Shown: positions 1 through 8,280 of the stretch, in pieces
How positions within the stretch are numbered: the first letter of the stretch is position 1
Layout of the letters: every line of letters begins with the position of its first letter
NCBI RefSeq assembly: GCF_013607875.1
Contig: NZ_VDES01000001.1
Coordinates: 372,001-436,000, forward strand
DNA: 64,000 bases
Source: Blastomonas ursincola
GTDB taxonomy: Bacteria; Pseudomonadota; Alphaproteobacteria; Sphingomonadales; Sphingomonadaceae
Reading direction: 5' to 3'
Translations under genes and position numbers: made by a program
Notes under the pieces: generated by a model
Database searches by the model: none
The model's input: the letters and a program-made list of their open reading frames with translations, nothing else
Told to the model about the DNA's origin: nothing

Positions 1-981
1 TTTTCCGCCTCGTCGATGTGGGCCGCCAATGCCGCGACAGTATCGCCTGCCCCGGATACCGCCGATGGCCGCTGCCACCTGACCGTCGCCAATCTGATGA
101 CGATGCCGCATCGCAGCCATGAATGGACTGGCACGCTGGCGCAGCTGAAGCTCGCCTTTGCCGACGAGCGCCATTTCGTGGTGCACGGCCCGGTCCCGGC
201 CCCGTTCGGCGACGAGGGCGCGGCCAACCACATGCGGCTGTGCGAGCGGCACGACAGCACCGGCGTCGAGATTTTCGTCTATGGCAAGGCGGGCGGCCCC
301 TTCCCCGCGCGCCAGCATGTCGAGGCGGGCAAGGCGATCGCGCGGCGGCACGGGCTGGCGGCGGACCGCACCCTCTTCATCCAGCAGAGCGAGACCGCGA
401 TCGCCGCGGGCGCGTTCCACAATGATGTCGTCGCGGTCGCCAATGAAAGCGTGTTGTTCACGCACGAACAGGCGTTCGAGGACCGCGATGGGGCCTATGC
501 CGCGGTCCGCGCCGCTTTCCCGGCGGTGCAGATCGTCGAGGTGCCCGCCAGCGCGGTATCGCTCGCCGATGCGATCAAGAGCTATCTGTTCAACGCGCAG
601 CTGGTCACGCTGCCGGATGGCGGCCAGGCGCTGGTGCTTCCCAGCGAATCGCAGGAGGTGCCCGCCGTGTGGCAATGGCTCGAGGCGATGGTCGCGGGCA
701 ACGGCCCGATCCGGCGGCTGGTGCCGGTCAATGTCCGCCAGTCGATGGCCAATGGCGGCGGCCCCGCCTGCCTCAGGCTGCGTTTGGTCGCCGATCCCGC
801 GACGGTCGATCCGCGCTTCATCGCCACGCCCGGGAAGCTCGATGCGATCGAGCAGGTCATCGCCGCGCACTGGCCCGAGCGGATCGCGCCGGGCGATCTC
901 GCCGATCCGGCGCTGGCCGAAACTGTACGCGCGGCGCGGCGCGCGCTGCTAGATGCGCTCGATCTTTCCGCGCTCGCCTGA
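1..981 (+). CDS. astB: N-succinylarginine dihydrolase, 3' part (5' end outside window)
   Basis: This is the C-terminal ~326 residues of AstB, the second enzyme of the arginine succinyltransferase pathway. It hydrolyses N2-succinylarginine to succinylornithine, CO2 and ammonia in the cytoplasm. The reading frame is open back to base 1, so the gene begins upstream; full-length family members are about 440 aa. Recognisable family stretches are MWAANAATVSPAPDTADGR near the start, the HRSHE segment, and AGAFHNDVVAVANESVLF, which matches the conserved FHNDV region of this amidinotransferase-fold enzyme. The stop at 981 is followed by a short spacer with a CtrA-type box. No other ast gene is visible here; they probably lie to the left. 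Confidence 0.93.
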   Translation, partial: FSASSMWAANAATVSPAPDTADGRCHLTVANLMTMPHRSHEWTGTLAQLKLAFADERHFVVHGPVPAPFGDEGAANHMRLCERHDSTGVEIFVYGKAGGPFPARQHVEAGKAIARRHGLAADRTLFIQQSETAIAAGAFHNDVVAVANESVLFTHEQAFEDRDGAYAAVRAAFPAVQIVEVPASAVSLADAIKSYLFNAQLVTLPDGGQALVLPSESQEVPAVWQWLEAMVAGNGPIRRLVPVNVRQSMANGGGPACLRLRLVADPATVDPRFIATPGKLDAIEQVIAAHWPERIAPGDLADPALAETVRAARRALLDALDLSALA

Positions 982-1002
982 CCTGTCGGCAGGCTTTACA
1001 GC

Positions 1003-1018
1003 TTAACCCTTTCTTAAC
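1003..1018 (+). promoter_or_regulatory. Candidate CtrA binding box upstream of the small membrane protein gene
   Basis: TTAA at 1003-1006 and TTAAC at 1014-1018 are separated by exactly seven bases, which matches the alphaproteobacterial CtrA consensus TTAA-N7-TTAAC. The site ends about 53 bases before the likely start codon at 1072, a position suited to promoter control. That CtrA binds here is inferred. Confidence 0.5.
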
Positions 1019-1071
1019 TATCATCACCCGCAGAAAACCGCCCTTGGCACAGGGCTTGCGGGGAAATGCCC

Positions 1072-1299
1072 ATGTTCGAGAAGATCCGTCGCCTCTTCAT
1101 CATCAAGACCAAGTTCGAGGTGTATCTGATCACCTATGCCCTGGCGCTGGGGGCCTGCGAACGCGGCAAGCTCTATCTCGATCAATATCCCGGCTATGGC
1201 GGCTGGCTGCTGTTCGTCGCGTGCACCGGCGCGGTGTTCATGGCGGGCGCCAAGATGCTCGACGCGATCGATTATCAGAAGGCGTACGGGCCGGAATGA
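1072..1299 (+). CDS. Small hypothetical membrane protein (75 aa)
   Basis: A 75-aa protein with a basic N-terminus (MFEKIRRLFIIKTKFEVYL) and two hydrophobic stretches, about residues 14-24 and 39-57, suggesting one or two membrane spans with the basic end in the cytoplasm. An in-frame ATG at 1066 is possible, but GGGGAA at 1060-1065 abuts that codon and sits six bases before the ATG at 1072, so 1072 is preferred. A perfect CtrA-type box lies just upstream, hinting at cell-cycle or polarity-linked expression. It converges on ssrA. I do not recognise a function. Confidence 0.7.
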   Translation: MFEKIRRLFIIKTKFEVYLITYALALGACERGKLYLDQYPGYGGWLLFVACTGAVFMAGAKMLDAIDYQKAYGPE

Positions 1300-1307
1300 T
1301 GAGGGAA

Positions 1308-1650
1308 AGTGGAGAGCTTCTGTTGCCCGGTGCTCTCCAAACCGCTGAACTCCGCTTCTGTTGCCCGGTGGGTTCAACCGCGCTCTTACTTCCTTATTCT
1401 TGGCCGTTAGGCCGCTGAATTAGGCAGCAAGTGCGAGTGCGTCATTGTCATTGGCACTTATGAGTTTTGAGCCTTTAACGGGTTACTCAGCCCGGACGAA
1501 AACACCGCTTTTCAACACACGTCGATCCTAGTTCGGCCCCGTCAAAAGCCCCGCTTTCACGAGGATTATGGTGGAGCCGCCGGGTACCGCCCCCGGGTCC
1601 GCTGTGCCTATTGCACGCCGCAATTTATCGTCATAGCCGGACGAACCGGC
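1308..1650 (-). ncRNA. ssrA: Transfer-messenger RNA, circularly permuted two-piece form
   Basis: On the minus strand the gene begins (about 1650) with the acceptor piece, which ends in GGCTCCACCA at 1578-1569. The mature coding piece then starts GGGGCCG at 1540. The two ends form a 7-bp acceptor stem containing a G3-U pair, the alanyl-tRNA synthetase identity element. A T-arm of CCGGG/CCCGG lies in the acceptor piece. The resume codon is GCC at 1455-1453 and the tag ANDNDALALAA stops at TAA 1422-1420. This order (3' half, spacer, 5' half with tag) is the permuted arrangement known from Alphaproteobacteria. With SmpB, tmRNA rescues stalled ribosomes and tags the products for proteolysis. The exact 5' and 3' ends are estimates; the 3' end is placed after a hairpin at 1338-1311. 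Confidence 0.93.
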
Positions 1651-1657
1651 AGGAACC

Positions 1658-1685
1658 CATATAGCGATGCTTTGGTGAATGGGAA
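1658..1685 (-). promoter_or_regulatory. Possible ssrA promoter
   Basis: On the minus strand TTCCCA (1685-1680) and TATATG (1663-1658) are separated by 16 bases; each matches the sigma-70 consensus at 4 of 6 positions. Transcription would start near 1650, which agrees with an acceptor piece of about 80 nt ending at CCA 1569. The match is modest and the call leans on position. Confidence 0.4.
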
Positions 1686-1738
1686 GTGAGCGGCGGGAGA
1701 ATTTCGGCCTGACAGTCCAACCATCGCCGCACAACCTG

Positions 1739-1838
1739 CTCCCCTCCCTGCAAGGGAGGGGTCGGGGGTGGGTCAGCGAGATCATGCTGCGCTTGGCGCA
1801 CACGACCCACCCATAGCCCCTCCCTGACCAGGGAGGGG
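1739..1838. repeat. MITE-like inverted repeat with GGGAGGGG arms
   Basis: Two short palindromes (CCCTCCCTGCAAGGGAGGG at the left and CCCTCCCTGACCAGGGAGGG at the right) flank about 55 bases. The inner flanks GGGTGGGTC and GACCCACCC are themselves inverted, so the ~100-bp unit folds on itself. It lies between ssrA and mscL. A related, longer unit sits at 41370-41523. Confidence 0.6.
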
Positions 1839-1843
1839 AAGGC

Positions 1844-2269
1844 TTATTTCTTAAGCAGATCCCGGATCTCCGCGAGCAGCTCCACCTCGCTGGGGCCTGC
1901 CGGAGCGCCCGGTTCCTCGGGCTTCTTGAACAGCTTGTTCGCGGTGCGCACGATCAGGAAGATGATGAACGCCAGGATCACGAAATTGATGATCACGGTG
2001 ATGAACTGGCCATAGCCGAACAGCGGCACGCCCGCCTTCTTGAGCGCGGCATAATCGTTCAGCGATCCCGTATAGGTCTCAGGCACCGGCCCCAGCATGA
2101 TGAAATAGCTGGAAAAATCCGCCCCGCCAAAGATCGCGCCAACCACCGGCATGATGATGTCCTCGGTCAGCGAGGTGGTGATCGTCGCAAAGGCCGCACC
2201 GATGATCACCGCAACTGCCAGATCGAGCACATTGCCGCGCGCGATGAACGCCTTGAATTCCTGAAGCAC
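1844..2269 (-). CDS. mscL: Large-conductance mechanosensitive channel MscL
   Basis: A 141-aa inner-membrane channel that opens under membrane tension to release solutes during osmotic downshock. The N-terminal amphipathic segment [20 protein letters not shown] and the first membrane helix ([14 protein letters not shown], with the conserved pore region) are typical. The second helix is [19 protein letters not shown], and the cytoplasmic bundle ends in [14 protein letters not shown]. The frame is open further upstream, but homology begins at the GTG at 2269, preceded by AGGGGAAA, and the resulting length matches the family. The gene is divergent from the LemA gene with about 160 bases between them. 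Confidence 0.95.
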   Translation of the reverse strand: MLQEFKAFIARGNVLDLAVAVIIGAAFATITTSLTEDIIMPVVGAIFGGADFSSYFIMLGPVPETYTGSLNDYAALKKAGVPLFGYGQFITVIINFVILAFIIFLIVRTANKLFKKPEEPGAPAGPSEVELLAEIRDLLKK

Positions 2270-2429
2270 GTCTTTCCCCTTTTTATGCCTGCAGATGCCC
2301 CTATAATCGCCACTGACGTGGAGATGTCGAGTGGCTTGCAAGTGGGGCGTGTAAAACATGGTCTTGCAGCTTTGCCGTATTAACACGATATAACGGTCGC
2401 GCGTTATCAACCGGAGGGAATTACTGACT

Positions 2430-3020
2430 ATGCGTATCACCCGTTATGCCCTGCCCCTGGTGGCAGCGCTGTCGCTTACCGCGTGCGGCATCAACTCGGT
2501 CCCCACGGCGGAGGAAAATGCCAAGGCGAAATGGGCCGACGTGGAAAACCAGTATCAGCGCCGCGCCGATCTGGTGCCGAATCTCGTCTCGACGGTGAAG
2601 GCTGGGGCCGCATCGGAAGAAAAGATCCTGACCCAGGTAACCGAGGCCCGCGCCAAGGCGACCGCGATCAACATCACCACCGAGGATCTTTCGGACCCCG
2701 AAACCTTCGAGAAGTTCAGCCAGGCGCAGAACCAGCTGACCCAGGCGCTGGGCCAGCTGCGCACCGTGGTCGAAGCCTATCCGCAGCTGCAGAGCCAGCA
2801 GAATTTCACCACGCTGATGAGCCAGCTCGAGGGCACGGAGAACCGCATTTCGGTAGCGCGGCGCGATTATAACGAGGCGGTGCGCGAATATAACACCACC
2901 ATCCGCACCTTCCCCGACTCGATCGGCGCGAACCTGATCCACGGGGCCAAGCCGATGGTGCCCTTCAAGGCGACCACCGCGGGTGCCGAGGAAGCGCCCA
3001 AGGTCGATTTCGGCCAGTGA
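2430..3020 (+). CDS. lemA: LemA family lipoprotein
   Basis: A 196-aa LemA-family protein. The N-terminus is a lipoprotein signal with lipobox LTAC (Cys19), so it should be membrane-anchored on the outer side of the inner membrane. The helical LemA core is visible as [19 protein letters not shown] (about residues 40-58), followed by the long helix with [18 protein letters not shown] and the [19 protein letters not shown] segment. The family function is not well settled. It is translationally coupled to the next TPM-domain gene by a GTGA overlap, an association seen widely in bacteria and suggesting a shared envelope role. Confidence 0.92.
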   Translation: MRITRYALPLVAALSLTACGINSVPTAEENAKAKWADVENQYQRRADLVPNLVSTVKAGAASEEKILTQVTEARAKATAINITTEDLSDPETFEKFSQAQNQLTQALGQLRTVVEAYPQLQSQQNFTTLMSQLEGTENRISVARRDYNEAVREYNTTIRTFPDSIGANLIHGAKPMVPFKATTAGAEEAPKVDFGQ

Positions 3021-3859
3021 CCCGCGCGCCCGCCCTTGCGGGTGGCCTGAAAGCATGGCTCGGCCAGTGGCTGGCGGTAACGCTGCTGCTGGTCGCTGCC
3101 GCGCACAGCGCCGCATTCGCGCAGACCTTCCCCAAGCTCACCGGGCGGGTGGTCGACAATGCCAATCTGCTCGACCCCGCGCAGGAGGCATCGCTCACCG
3201 CCAAGCTGGAGGCGCTGGAGAAACAGTCGACACGCCAGCTGGTCGTCGTCACCCTGCCCGATCTGCAAGGGTATGAGATCGAGGAATATGGCTATCAGCT
3301 CGGCCGCAAATGGGGCATCGGCCAGGCGGAAAAAGGATCGCTCGAAAAGGACAATGGCGCGCTGCTGATCGTCGCGCCGAACGAGCGCAAGGTGCGGATC
3401 GAGGTCGGCTATGGCCTTGAGGGCGTGCTGACCGACGCCTTGTCGAGCGTCATCATCCAGCAGGACATATTGCCGCGCTTTCGCGACAAGGACATGCCTG
3501 GCGGCATCGCGGCGGGCACCGATGCGATCATCACCCAGCTGACCCTTCCCGAAGAGGAAGCGCGCGCCTATGCCGCCAAGGTCGAGGAGGAATCGCGCAA
3601 GGCCGATGATGGCGACGGCATCGGCCTGTTCATCTTCTGGCTGATCATCATTTTCTTCTTCTTCGTCATCCCGATGATCCACGCCGCGCGCAGCAAGGGC
3701 CGGCCCTATCGCAGCTCGGGCATCGGCGGCATCACCACCTGGGGGGCATCTTCGGGATCGTCCTGGGGCGGTTCTTCCGGGTCATCCTGGGGTGGCGGCG
3801 GCGGTTTCGGCGGCGGTGGCGGCAGCTTCGGCGGCGGCGGCTCGTCGGGCGGATGGTGA
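3017..3859 (+). CDS. TPM-domain protein with Gly/Ser-rich tail (YgcG-like)
   Basis: A 280-aa protein starting at a GTG that overlaps the lemA stop. It has a signal peptide or anchor at about residues 15-36, and a TPM domain at about residues 38-185 (FPKLTGRVVDNANLLDPAQE, RQLVVVTLPDLQGYEIEEYG, VRIEVGYGLEGVLTDALSS). One transmembrane helix follows (GLFIFWLIIIFFFFVIPMIH, about 202-221), and then a tail made almost only of Gly, Ser and Trp. This architecture is typical of YgcG/TPM proteins. Some TPM domains are reported as acid phosphatases, but activity here is unproven. The lemA-TPM-TPM order suggests one complex. Confidence 0.9.
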   Translation: MTRAPALAGGLKAWLGQWLAVTLLLVAAAHSAAFAQTFPKLTGRVVDNANLLDPAQEASLTAKLEALEKQSTRQLVVVTLPDLQGYEIEEYGYQLGRKWGIGQAEKGSLEKDNGALLIVAPNERKVRIEVGYGLEGVLTDALSSVIIQQDILPRFRDKDMPGGIAAGTDAIITQLTLPEEEARAYAAKVEEESRKADDGDGIGLFIFWLIIIFFFFVIPMIHAARSKGRPYRSSGIGGITTWGASSGSSWGGSSGSSWGGGGGFGGGGGSFGGGGSSGGW

Positions 3860-3865
3860 GGCATC

Positions 3866-4549
3866 ATGGCAAAAGTTGAAAGCGTGAGCCCCGACGAGCA
3901 CTGCATCGTCACGGCTGCCGTGGCGGAGGCCGAGAAGCTGACCGATGGCGAGATCGTCACCGTGATCGCCCAGCATTCGGACGATTATCGCGAAACGCCG
4001 ATTTACTGGGCGGTTGCGGCGATGTTCCTCGCGCTGGCCTGTGTCGCGGTGTTTCCCGAATGGTTCGAGGGGCTGCTGAGCTTCGCCACGGGTGGGTGGC
4101 AGCATGTCTATACGCCGAGCGAATATCTGACCCTGGTCATGCTGCTGCTCGCCGCCAAGTTCGGCGCGGTGCACCTGCTCGTCGCGTGGAAGCCGCTGCG
4201 GTTGGCGCTGACGCCGTCGGGTATCAAGCAGGCTCGCGTGCGTGCCCGCGCGGTCAACCTGTTCCGGGTGAGCGCAGAGAAGCGCACGCGCGGGCTGACC
4301 GGCGTGCTCATCTACCTCTCGATGGCCGAGCACCGTGCGGAAATCGTCGCCGACAGCGCGATCGCGGCCAAGGTCAGCCCCGATGTCTGGGGTGAGGCCA
4401 TGGCCGACATGATCACGGAATTGCGCGCGGGCCGCGCGGGCGAAGGCATGGCGGCGGCGGTGCGCGATGTCGGCAAGGTGCTGGCCGAGCATTTCCCCAA
4501 GAGCGATGACAATCCGAATGAGCTGCCCGACCGGCTGATCGAGCTTTGA
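3866..4549 (+). CDS. Second TPM-domain membrane protein
   Basis: A 227-aa protein beginning six bases after the preceding TPM gene. The N-terminal segment ends in LTDGEIVTVIAQHSDDY. Two hydrophobic helices follow at about residues 48-66 and 88-112. The C-terminal half carries the TPM-like stretch RTRGLTGVLIYLSMAEHRAEIVAD and a segment rich in helix-formers. It lacks a Gly-rich tail. Genes of this kind commonly pair with YgcG/LemA genes, and the spacing supports one operon. Function unknown. Confidence 0.85.
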   Translation: MAKVESVSPDEHCIVTAAVAEAEKLTDGEIVTVIAQHSDDYRETPIYWAVAAMFLALACVAVFPEWFEGLLSFATGGWQHVYTPSEYLTLVMLLLAAKFGAVHLLVAWKPLRLALTPSGIKQARVRARAVNLFRVSAEKRTRGLTGVLIYLSMAEHRAEIVADSAIAAKVSPDVWGEAMADMITELRAGRAGEGMAAAVRDVGKVLAEHFPKSDDNPNELPDRLIEL

Positions 4550-4575
4550 GGGCCTCTCGCACGTCCCCATCCCAC

Positions 4576-4655
4576 GTCACCCCCGCGAACGCGGGGGTCC
4601 CGCTTTTCCGCTGGCATCGCACAACCAGCGGGATTCCCGCTTTCGCGGGAATGAC
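4576..4655. repeat. REP-like palindromic pair, copy 1
   Basis: An 80-base element: GTCACCCCCGCGAACGCGGG on the left and GCGGGATTCCCGC...GCGGGAATGAC on the right, each arm a palindrome and together an imperfect inverted repeat. Four more copies occur in this window, all intergenic and in the same orientation. This one separates the TPM gene from the NUDIX gene. Confidence 0.85.
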
Positions 4656-4670
4656 GGCAACAGGAGCAGA

Positions 4671-5210
4671 ATGGCCTTGAGCGCGCTGGATAGCATCAAC
4701 GAACCCGAGGAAATCGTCTGGCAGGGCCGTTTCATCACCACCAAACGCCGCGGCACCTGGGAATATGTCTCGCGCAGCCGCGGGATTGGCGCGGCGGTGA
4801 TCCTGGCGGTCCACCAAGGCGCAGTCGTGCTGGTCGAACAGTTCCGCGTTCCGTTGGGGCGCAACTGCCTGGAACTGCCCGCCGGGCTGATCGGCGACGA
4901 GACCAGCGGCGAGCCGCCCGAGCTTGCCGCAGCGCGCGAGCTCGAGGAAGAAACGGGCTTTCGCGCTGGCCGGATCGAGAGTCTGGGCGAATATTATTCC
5001 TCGCCCGGCATGGTCAGCGAATGCTTCCACCTGATGCGCGCGCACGATCTGGAGCGCGTCCATGCTGGCGGCGGCGTCGAAGGCGAGAACATCATCGTCC
5101 ATGTCGTCCCCCTGACCGATTTGGACGCGTTCATCGCTTCCAAGCGCGCGGAGGGCTGCGGCATGGACGTGAAGCTGCTGATGCTGCTGGGCGCGCGAAT
5201 GCTTGGCTGA
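4671..5210 (+). CDS. NUDIX hydrolase (ADP-ribose pyrophosphatase type)
   Basis: A 179-aa cytoplasmic NUDIX enzyme. The NUDIX box G-x5-E-x7-REUxEExGU is perfect: it begins at GDETSGE and ends RELEEETGF (about residues 75-97). It binds the catalytic divalent metal through its glutamates. The upstream residues LVEQFRVPLGRNCLELPAGLIGD and the downstream YYSSPGMVSECFHLMRA match the ADP-sugar pyrophosphatase subgroup (NudF/ADPRase), which hydrolyses ADP-ribose to AMP and ribose-5-phosphate. The precise substrate is inferred. It is convergent with rimK. Confidence 0.88.
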   Translation: MALSALDSINEPEEIVWQGRFITTKRRGTWEYVSRSRGIGAAVILAVHQGAVVLVEQFRVPLGRNCLELPAGLIGDETSGEPPELAAARELEEETGFRAGRIESLGEYYSSPGMVSECFHLMRAHDLERVHAGGGVEGENIIVHVVPLTDLDAFIASKRAEGCGMDVKLLMLLGARMLG

Positions 5211-5233
5211 GATCCGCGCCGCCCGCGCCGTGA

Positions 5234-6139
5234 TCAGCCCTTGCCCTTGGTCTTGGTCTTGCCCTCGCGGCAATTGGCGGCCAGGAAATCGATGATCATC
5301 CCGGCAATGTCCTTGCCGGTCGCATTCTCGATCCCCTCCAGCCCCGGCGAGCTGTTGACCTCCATGATCACCGGGCCGTGATTGGAGCGCAGGATGTCGA
5401 CGCCTGCGACATTGAGCCCCATGACCTTGGCCGCGCGCACCGCCGTCGAGCGCTCCTCTGGCGTGATCTTGATCGCCTTTGCACTGCCGCCGCGGTGCAG
5501 GTTCGATCGGAAATCGCCCTTGGCCCCGGTACGCATCATCGACGCGACGACCTTGCCACCGATCACGAAGATGCGGATGTCGCTGCCATCGGCCTCCTTG
5601 ATGAACTCCTGCACCAGGATGTTGACGTTCGCGCCGCGAAACGCCTCGATCACCGACTTGGCCGATTTCTCGGTCTCGCCGAGCACGACGCCGATGCCCT
5701 GCGTGCCTTCAAGCAGCTTGATGACGACGGGCGCACCGCCGACGATCTTGAGCACCTCGTCGGTCTGCTTGGGATCGTGCGCAAAGGCGGTGACGGGCAG
5801 GCCCAGGCCATGCTTGGCGAAAATCTGCATCGATCGCAGCTTGTCGCGCGAGCGGCCGATGGCGACGCTCTCGTTCAGCGACCACACGCCCATCATCTCG
5901 AACTGGCGCAGCACCGCCAGGCCATATTGGGTGATCGACGCGCCAATGCGCGGGATCACCGCGTCATATTTGCCGATCGGTTCGCCATGATATTGCGCGC
6001 CGGGCCGGTGCGAGGTGACGTTGAGCGTCACCCGCAGCGTGTTGAGGATGTCGACCTCGTGTCCCCGCTCGCGCGCCGCCTCGCACAGGCGGACATGCGA
6101 ATAGAGATTGGGATTGCGCGCCAGCATCGCGATTTTCAT
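5234..6139 (-). CDS. rimK: RimK family ATP-grasp glutamate ligase
   Basis: A 301-aa ATP-grasp ligase, essentially the length of E. coli RimK (300 aa), which adds glutamates to the C-terminus of ribosomal protein S6. The start [20 protein letters not shown] at 6139 matches the family start; the frame extends further upstream but that part has no homology and overlaps the previous gene. The central ATP-grasp domain shows [16 protein letters not shown] and [20 protein letters not shown], and the metal/ATP site is near [28 protein letters not shown]. It lies 10 bases downstream of rimB, so the two are probably co-transcribed. Confidence 0.93.
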   Translation of the reverse strand: MKIAMLARNPNLYSHVRLCEAARERGHEVDILNTLRVTLNVTSHRPGAQYHGEPIGKYDAVIPRIGASITQYGLAVLRQFEMMGVWSLNESVAIGRSRDKLRSMQIFAKHGLGLPVTAFAHDPKQTDEVLKIVGGAPVVIKLLEGTQGIGVVLGETEKSAKSVIEAFRGANVNILVQEFIKEADGSDIRIFVIGGKVVASMMRTGAKGDFRSNLHRGGSAKAIKITPEERSTAVRAAKVMGLNVAGVDILRSNHGPVIMEVNSSPGLEGIENATGKDIAGMIIDFLAANCREGKTKTKGKG

Positions 6140-6149
6140 TGGGGGCACT

Positions 6150-6620
6150 TCATCTGTCGGTTTCCTCTGGCAGGCCGAGCGTCCATTTGCGTCGGCAGTC
6201 GACGCGAAAGCCGCGCCGCAGCGCCCGGCGGCCAATCAATATGGGGAAGTTCATGGTGTTGCGGTTGGCCAAGGTCATGTGCCCTTTCCAGCGCACGCTA
6301 CCAAGGACCATGGTCGTTTCGATGACATAGCGCAGCTCGATCGCGCCATTCGAGCTCTTGACGCTGCGTTGCTCGACTCCGGGCGCGCGATACTTGCGTG
6401 CCGCCTCGCCACGATGCGCGCGGAACCAGAATTCGACGACCAGCTGGCCGTCGATCGTCAACGGCTTGACGCGGGTTGCGTGGATGGAGGAGGTCGCCGC
6501 CCCGGTGTCGATCTTGGCCTTGATCCTCGACAGGCCAAGGTCGGGCAGGTCGACGCATTCGACCCAGCCGATATCGATCGGTTGCCGGTCTGCTTTGAGG
6601 GTGCGAGGAGACCGGGCCAT
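6150..6620 (-). CDS. rimB: RimB-type retropepsin-like protease (ATP-dependent zinc protease family)
   Basis: A 156-aa protein of the family annotated as ATP-dependent zinc protease (DUF785). The retropepsin-like active-site segment [15 protein letters not shown] carries the DTGA motif, and a second core region is [12 protein letters not shown]. In Pseudomonas, RimB works with RimK in S6 glutamylation, with a proteolytic role; that knowledge is carried over here by context. The frame reaches a TTG at 6656, but the ATG at 6620 (MARSPRTLK) gives the usual length. It is directly upstream of rimK on the same strand. Confidence 0.82.
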   Translation of the reverse strand: MARSPRTLKADRQPIDIGWVECVDLPDLGLSRIKAKIDTGAATSSIHATRVKPLTIDGQLVVEFWFRAHRGEAARKYRAPGVEQRSVKSSNGAIELRYVIETTMVLGSVRWKGHMTLANRNTMNFPILIGRRALRRGFRVDCRRKWTLGLPEETDR

Positions 6621-6704
6621 CGCCGCGCCCGTTAGCAGGCGCTGCGTTGAATGCAACAGGGTTGCGGCGAGCAGTTCGTCCTGCCCGCCGCACCCTTCAC
6701 GGCG

Positions 6705-8060
6705 TCAGACTACGCCAAATGCGAGCATGGCATCGGCGACCTTCTTGAAGCCCGCGATATTCGCGCCCTTCACATAGTCGATATAGCCGCTGCCCTGATC
6801 GCCATATTTGATGCAGCTGTCATGGATGCCGGACATGATGTCCTTGAGCATCTGCTGCAACTCCTCTTCCTTCCACGCGCGGCGCTCCGAATTCTGGCTC
6901 ATCTCGAGGCCCGAGACCGCGACGCCGCCCGCATTGGAAGCCTTGCCCGGCGCGTAGAGGATCTTGGCCGCCTTGAACGTGTGCACGCCATCGAGATCGG
7001 TCGGCATGTTGGCGCCCTCGGACACCGCGATGCAGCCATTGGCGACGAGCGTCTTGGCATCCTCGCCGAGCAGCTCGTTCTGCGTGGCACAGGGCAGCGC
7101 GACATCGCAGGGCACGCCCCAGGGAGTCTTGCCGGCATGGAAGCTGGCATTGGGGAAGGCCTCGACATATTCCTCGATCCGGCCCCGGCGGTGCGTCTTG
7201 TGCTCCTTCACCCAGTTGATCTTGTCCTGGGTGATGCCGTCGGGATCATGGATGAAGCCGCCCGAATCGGACAGGGTGAGCACCTTGCCACCGAGCTGAA
7301 CGATCTTCTCAGCCGCGTGCGTCGCGACATTGCCCGAGCCGGAGATGACTGCGGTCTTGCCGACCAGATCCTGGCCCTTGGTCGCGAGCATGTTGGCGAG
7401 GAAATAGACCGCACCATAGCCTGTCGCCTCGGTGCGGATCAGCGAGCCGCCCCATTCCAGCCCCTTGCCGGTCAGCACGCCGGTAAACTGGTTGGTGATG
7501 CGCTTGTACTGGCCGAACATGTATCCGATCTCGCGACCGCCCACGCCGATATCCCCGGCGGGAACGTCGACGTCCGCGCCGATATGGCGATAGAGCTCGG
7601 TCATGAAGCTCTGGCAGAAGCGCATGATCTCGCGCGTGCTCTTGCCCTTGGGGTTGAAGTTCGATCCGCCCTTGCCGCCGCCCATCGGCAGGCCGGTCAG
7701 CGCGTTCTTGAAGGTCTGCTCGAAGGCCAAGAATTTCAGCACCGATTCGGTGACCGAGGGGTGGAAGCGGATGCCGCCCTTGTACGGGCCGATGGCATTG
7801 TTGTTCTGCACGCGCCAGCCGCGCTGCACGCGGATATTGCCGTTATCGTCCTCCCAGCAGACGCGGAACGAGACGACACGGTCGGGTTCGGCAATGCGGC
7901 GCAGGATCTGCTGCGCATGATATTGCTCCTTGTCCGCCATGAAGTCGAAAATGTCTTCGGCGACTTCCTGCACCGCCTGGACGAACTCCGGCTGGTGCGG
8001 GTTGCGCTTCTTCACGCCTTCCATGAAGGTCGGCAAGTCTACGTGATCGGATACGGCCAT
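6705..8060 (-). CDS. gdhA: NADP-specific glutamate dehydrogenase
   Basis: A 451-aa hexameric-type glutamate dehydrogenase that reductively aminates 2-oxoglutarate with ammonia. The substrate site is clear in GWRVQNNNAIGPYKGGIRFH and LTGLPMGGGKGGSNFNPKGK, with the catalytic lysines. The nucleotide-binding motif SGSGNVATHAAEKI and the conserved EGANMPT follow, and the protein ends GFKKVADAMLAFGVV. The start MAVSDHVDLP at 8060 is preceded by GGGGGG; an upstream in-frame extension is not conserved. With the Amt transporter at 57 kb it covers ammonium acquisition and assimilation, although the two are not linked. Confidence 0.96.
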   Translation of the reverse strand: MAVSDHVDLPTFMEGVKKRNPHQPEFVQAVQEVAEDIFDFMADKEQYHAQQILRRIAEPDRVVSFRVCWEDDNGNIRVQRGWRVQNNNAIGPYKGGIRFHPSVTESVLKFLAFEQTFKNALTGLPMGGGKGGSNFNPKGKSTREIMRFCQSFMTELYRHIGADVDVPAGDIGVGGREIGYMFGQYKRITNQFTGVLTGKGLEWGGSLIRTEATGYGAVYFLANMLATKGQDLVGKTAVISGSGNVATHAAEKIVQLGGKVLTLSDSGGFIHDPDGITQDKINWVKEHKTHRRGRIEEYVEAFPNASFHAGKTPWGVPCDVALPCATQNELLGEDAKTLVANGCIAVSEGANMPTDLDGVHTFKAAKILYAPGKASNAGGVAVSGLEMSQNSERRAWKEEELQQMLKDIMSGIHDSCIKYGDQGSGYIDYVKGANIAGFKKVADAMLAFGVV

Positions 8061-8249
8061 AGGTCCCCCCTTTGAGGTGGTGCTGCGAACTGCGCGACCC
8101 GGCCCCAATGCAGCGAACTCTCCTGATTCGCCTGCATTGCTGCGCGAACTCTAACGCAAAACCCGCGCTGCGAAAGTGCTAATCCGCACAGAAAGGGGCA
8201 GCATTCCGGGGCTCGCAGTCAGCATGGCCGTTCGAGCGAAGACGCTCAT

Positions 8250-8270
8250 GCTGCACGCATGCGGTGCAGC
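8250..8270 (-). terminator. Stem-loop after the SRPBCC gene, possible terminator
   Basis: GCTGCAC (8250-8256) and GTGCAGC (8264-8270) form a perfect 7-bp stem with a 7-base loop, 11 bases beyond the stop of the SRPBCC gene at 8281. There is no T-run, so it may be a weak terminator or an mRNA-stabilising hairpin. Confidence 0.35.
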
Positions 8271-8280
8271 ATTACCGGGA

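Noticed and set aside
1300-1843. A protein-coding gene in the gap between the small membrane gene and mscL
   Set aside because: The open frames there are explained by the ssrA gene and the palindromic repeat.
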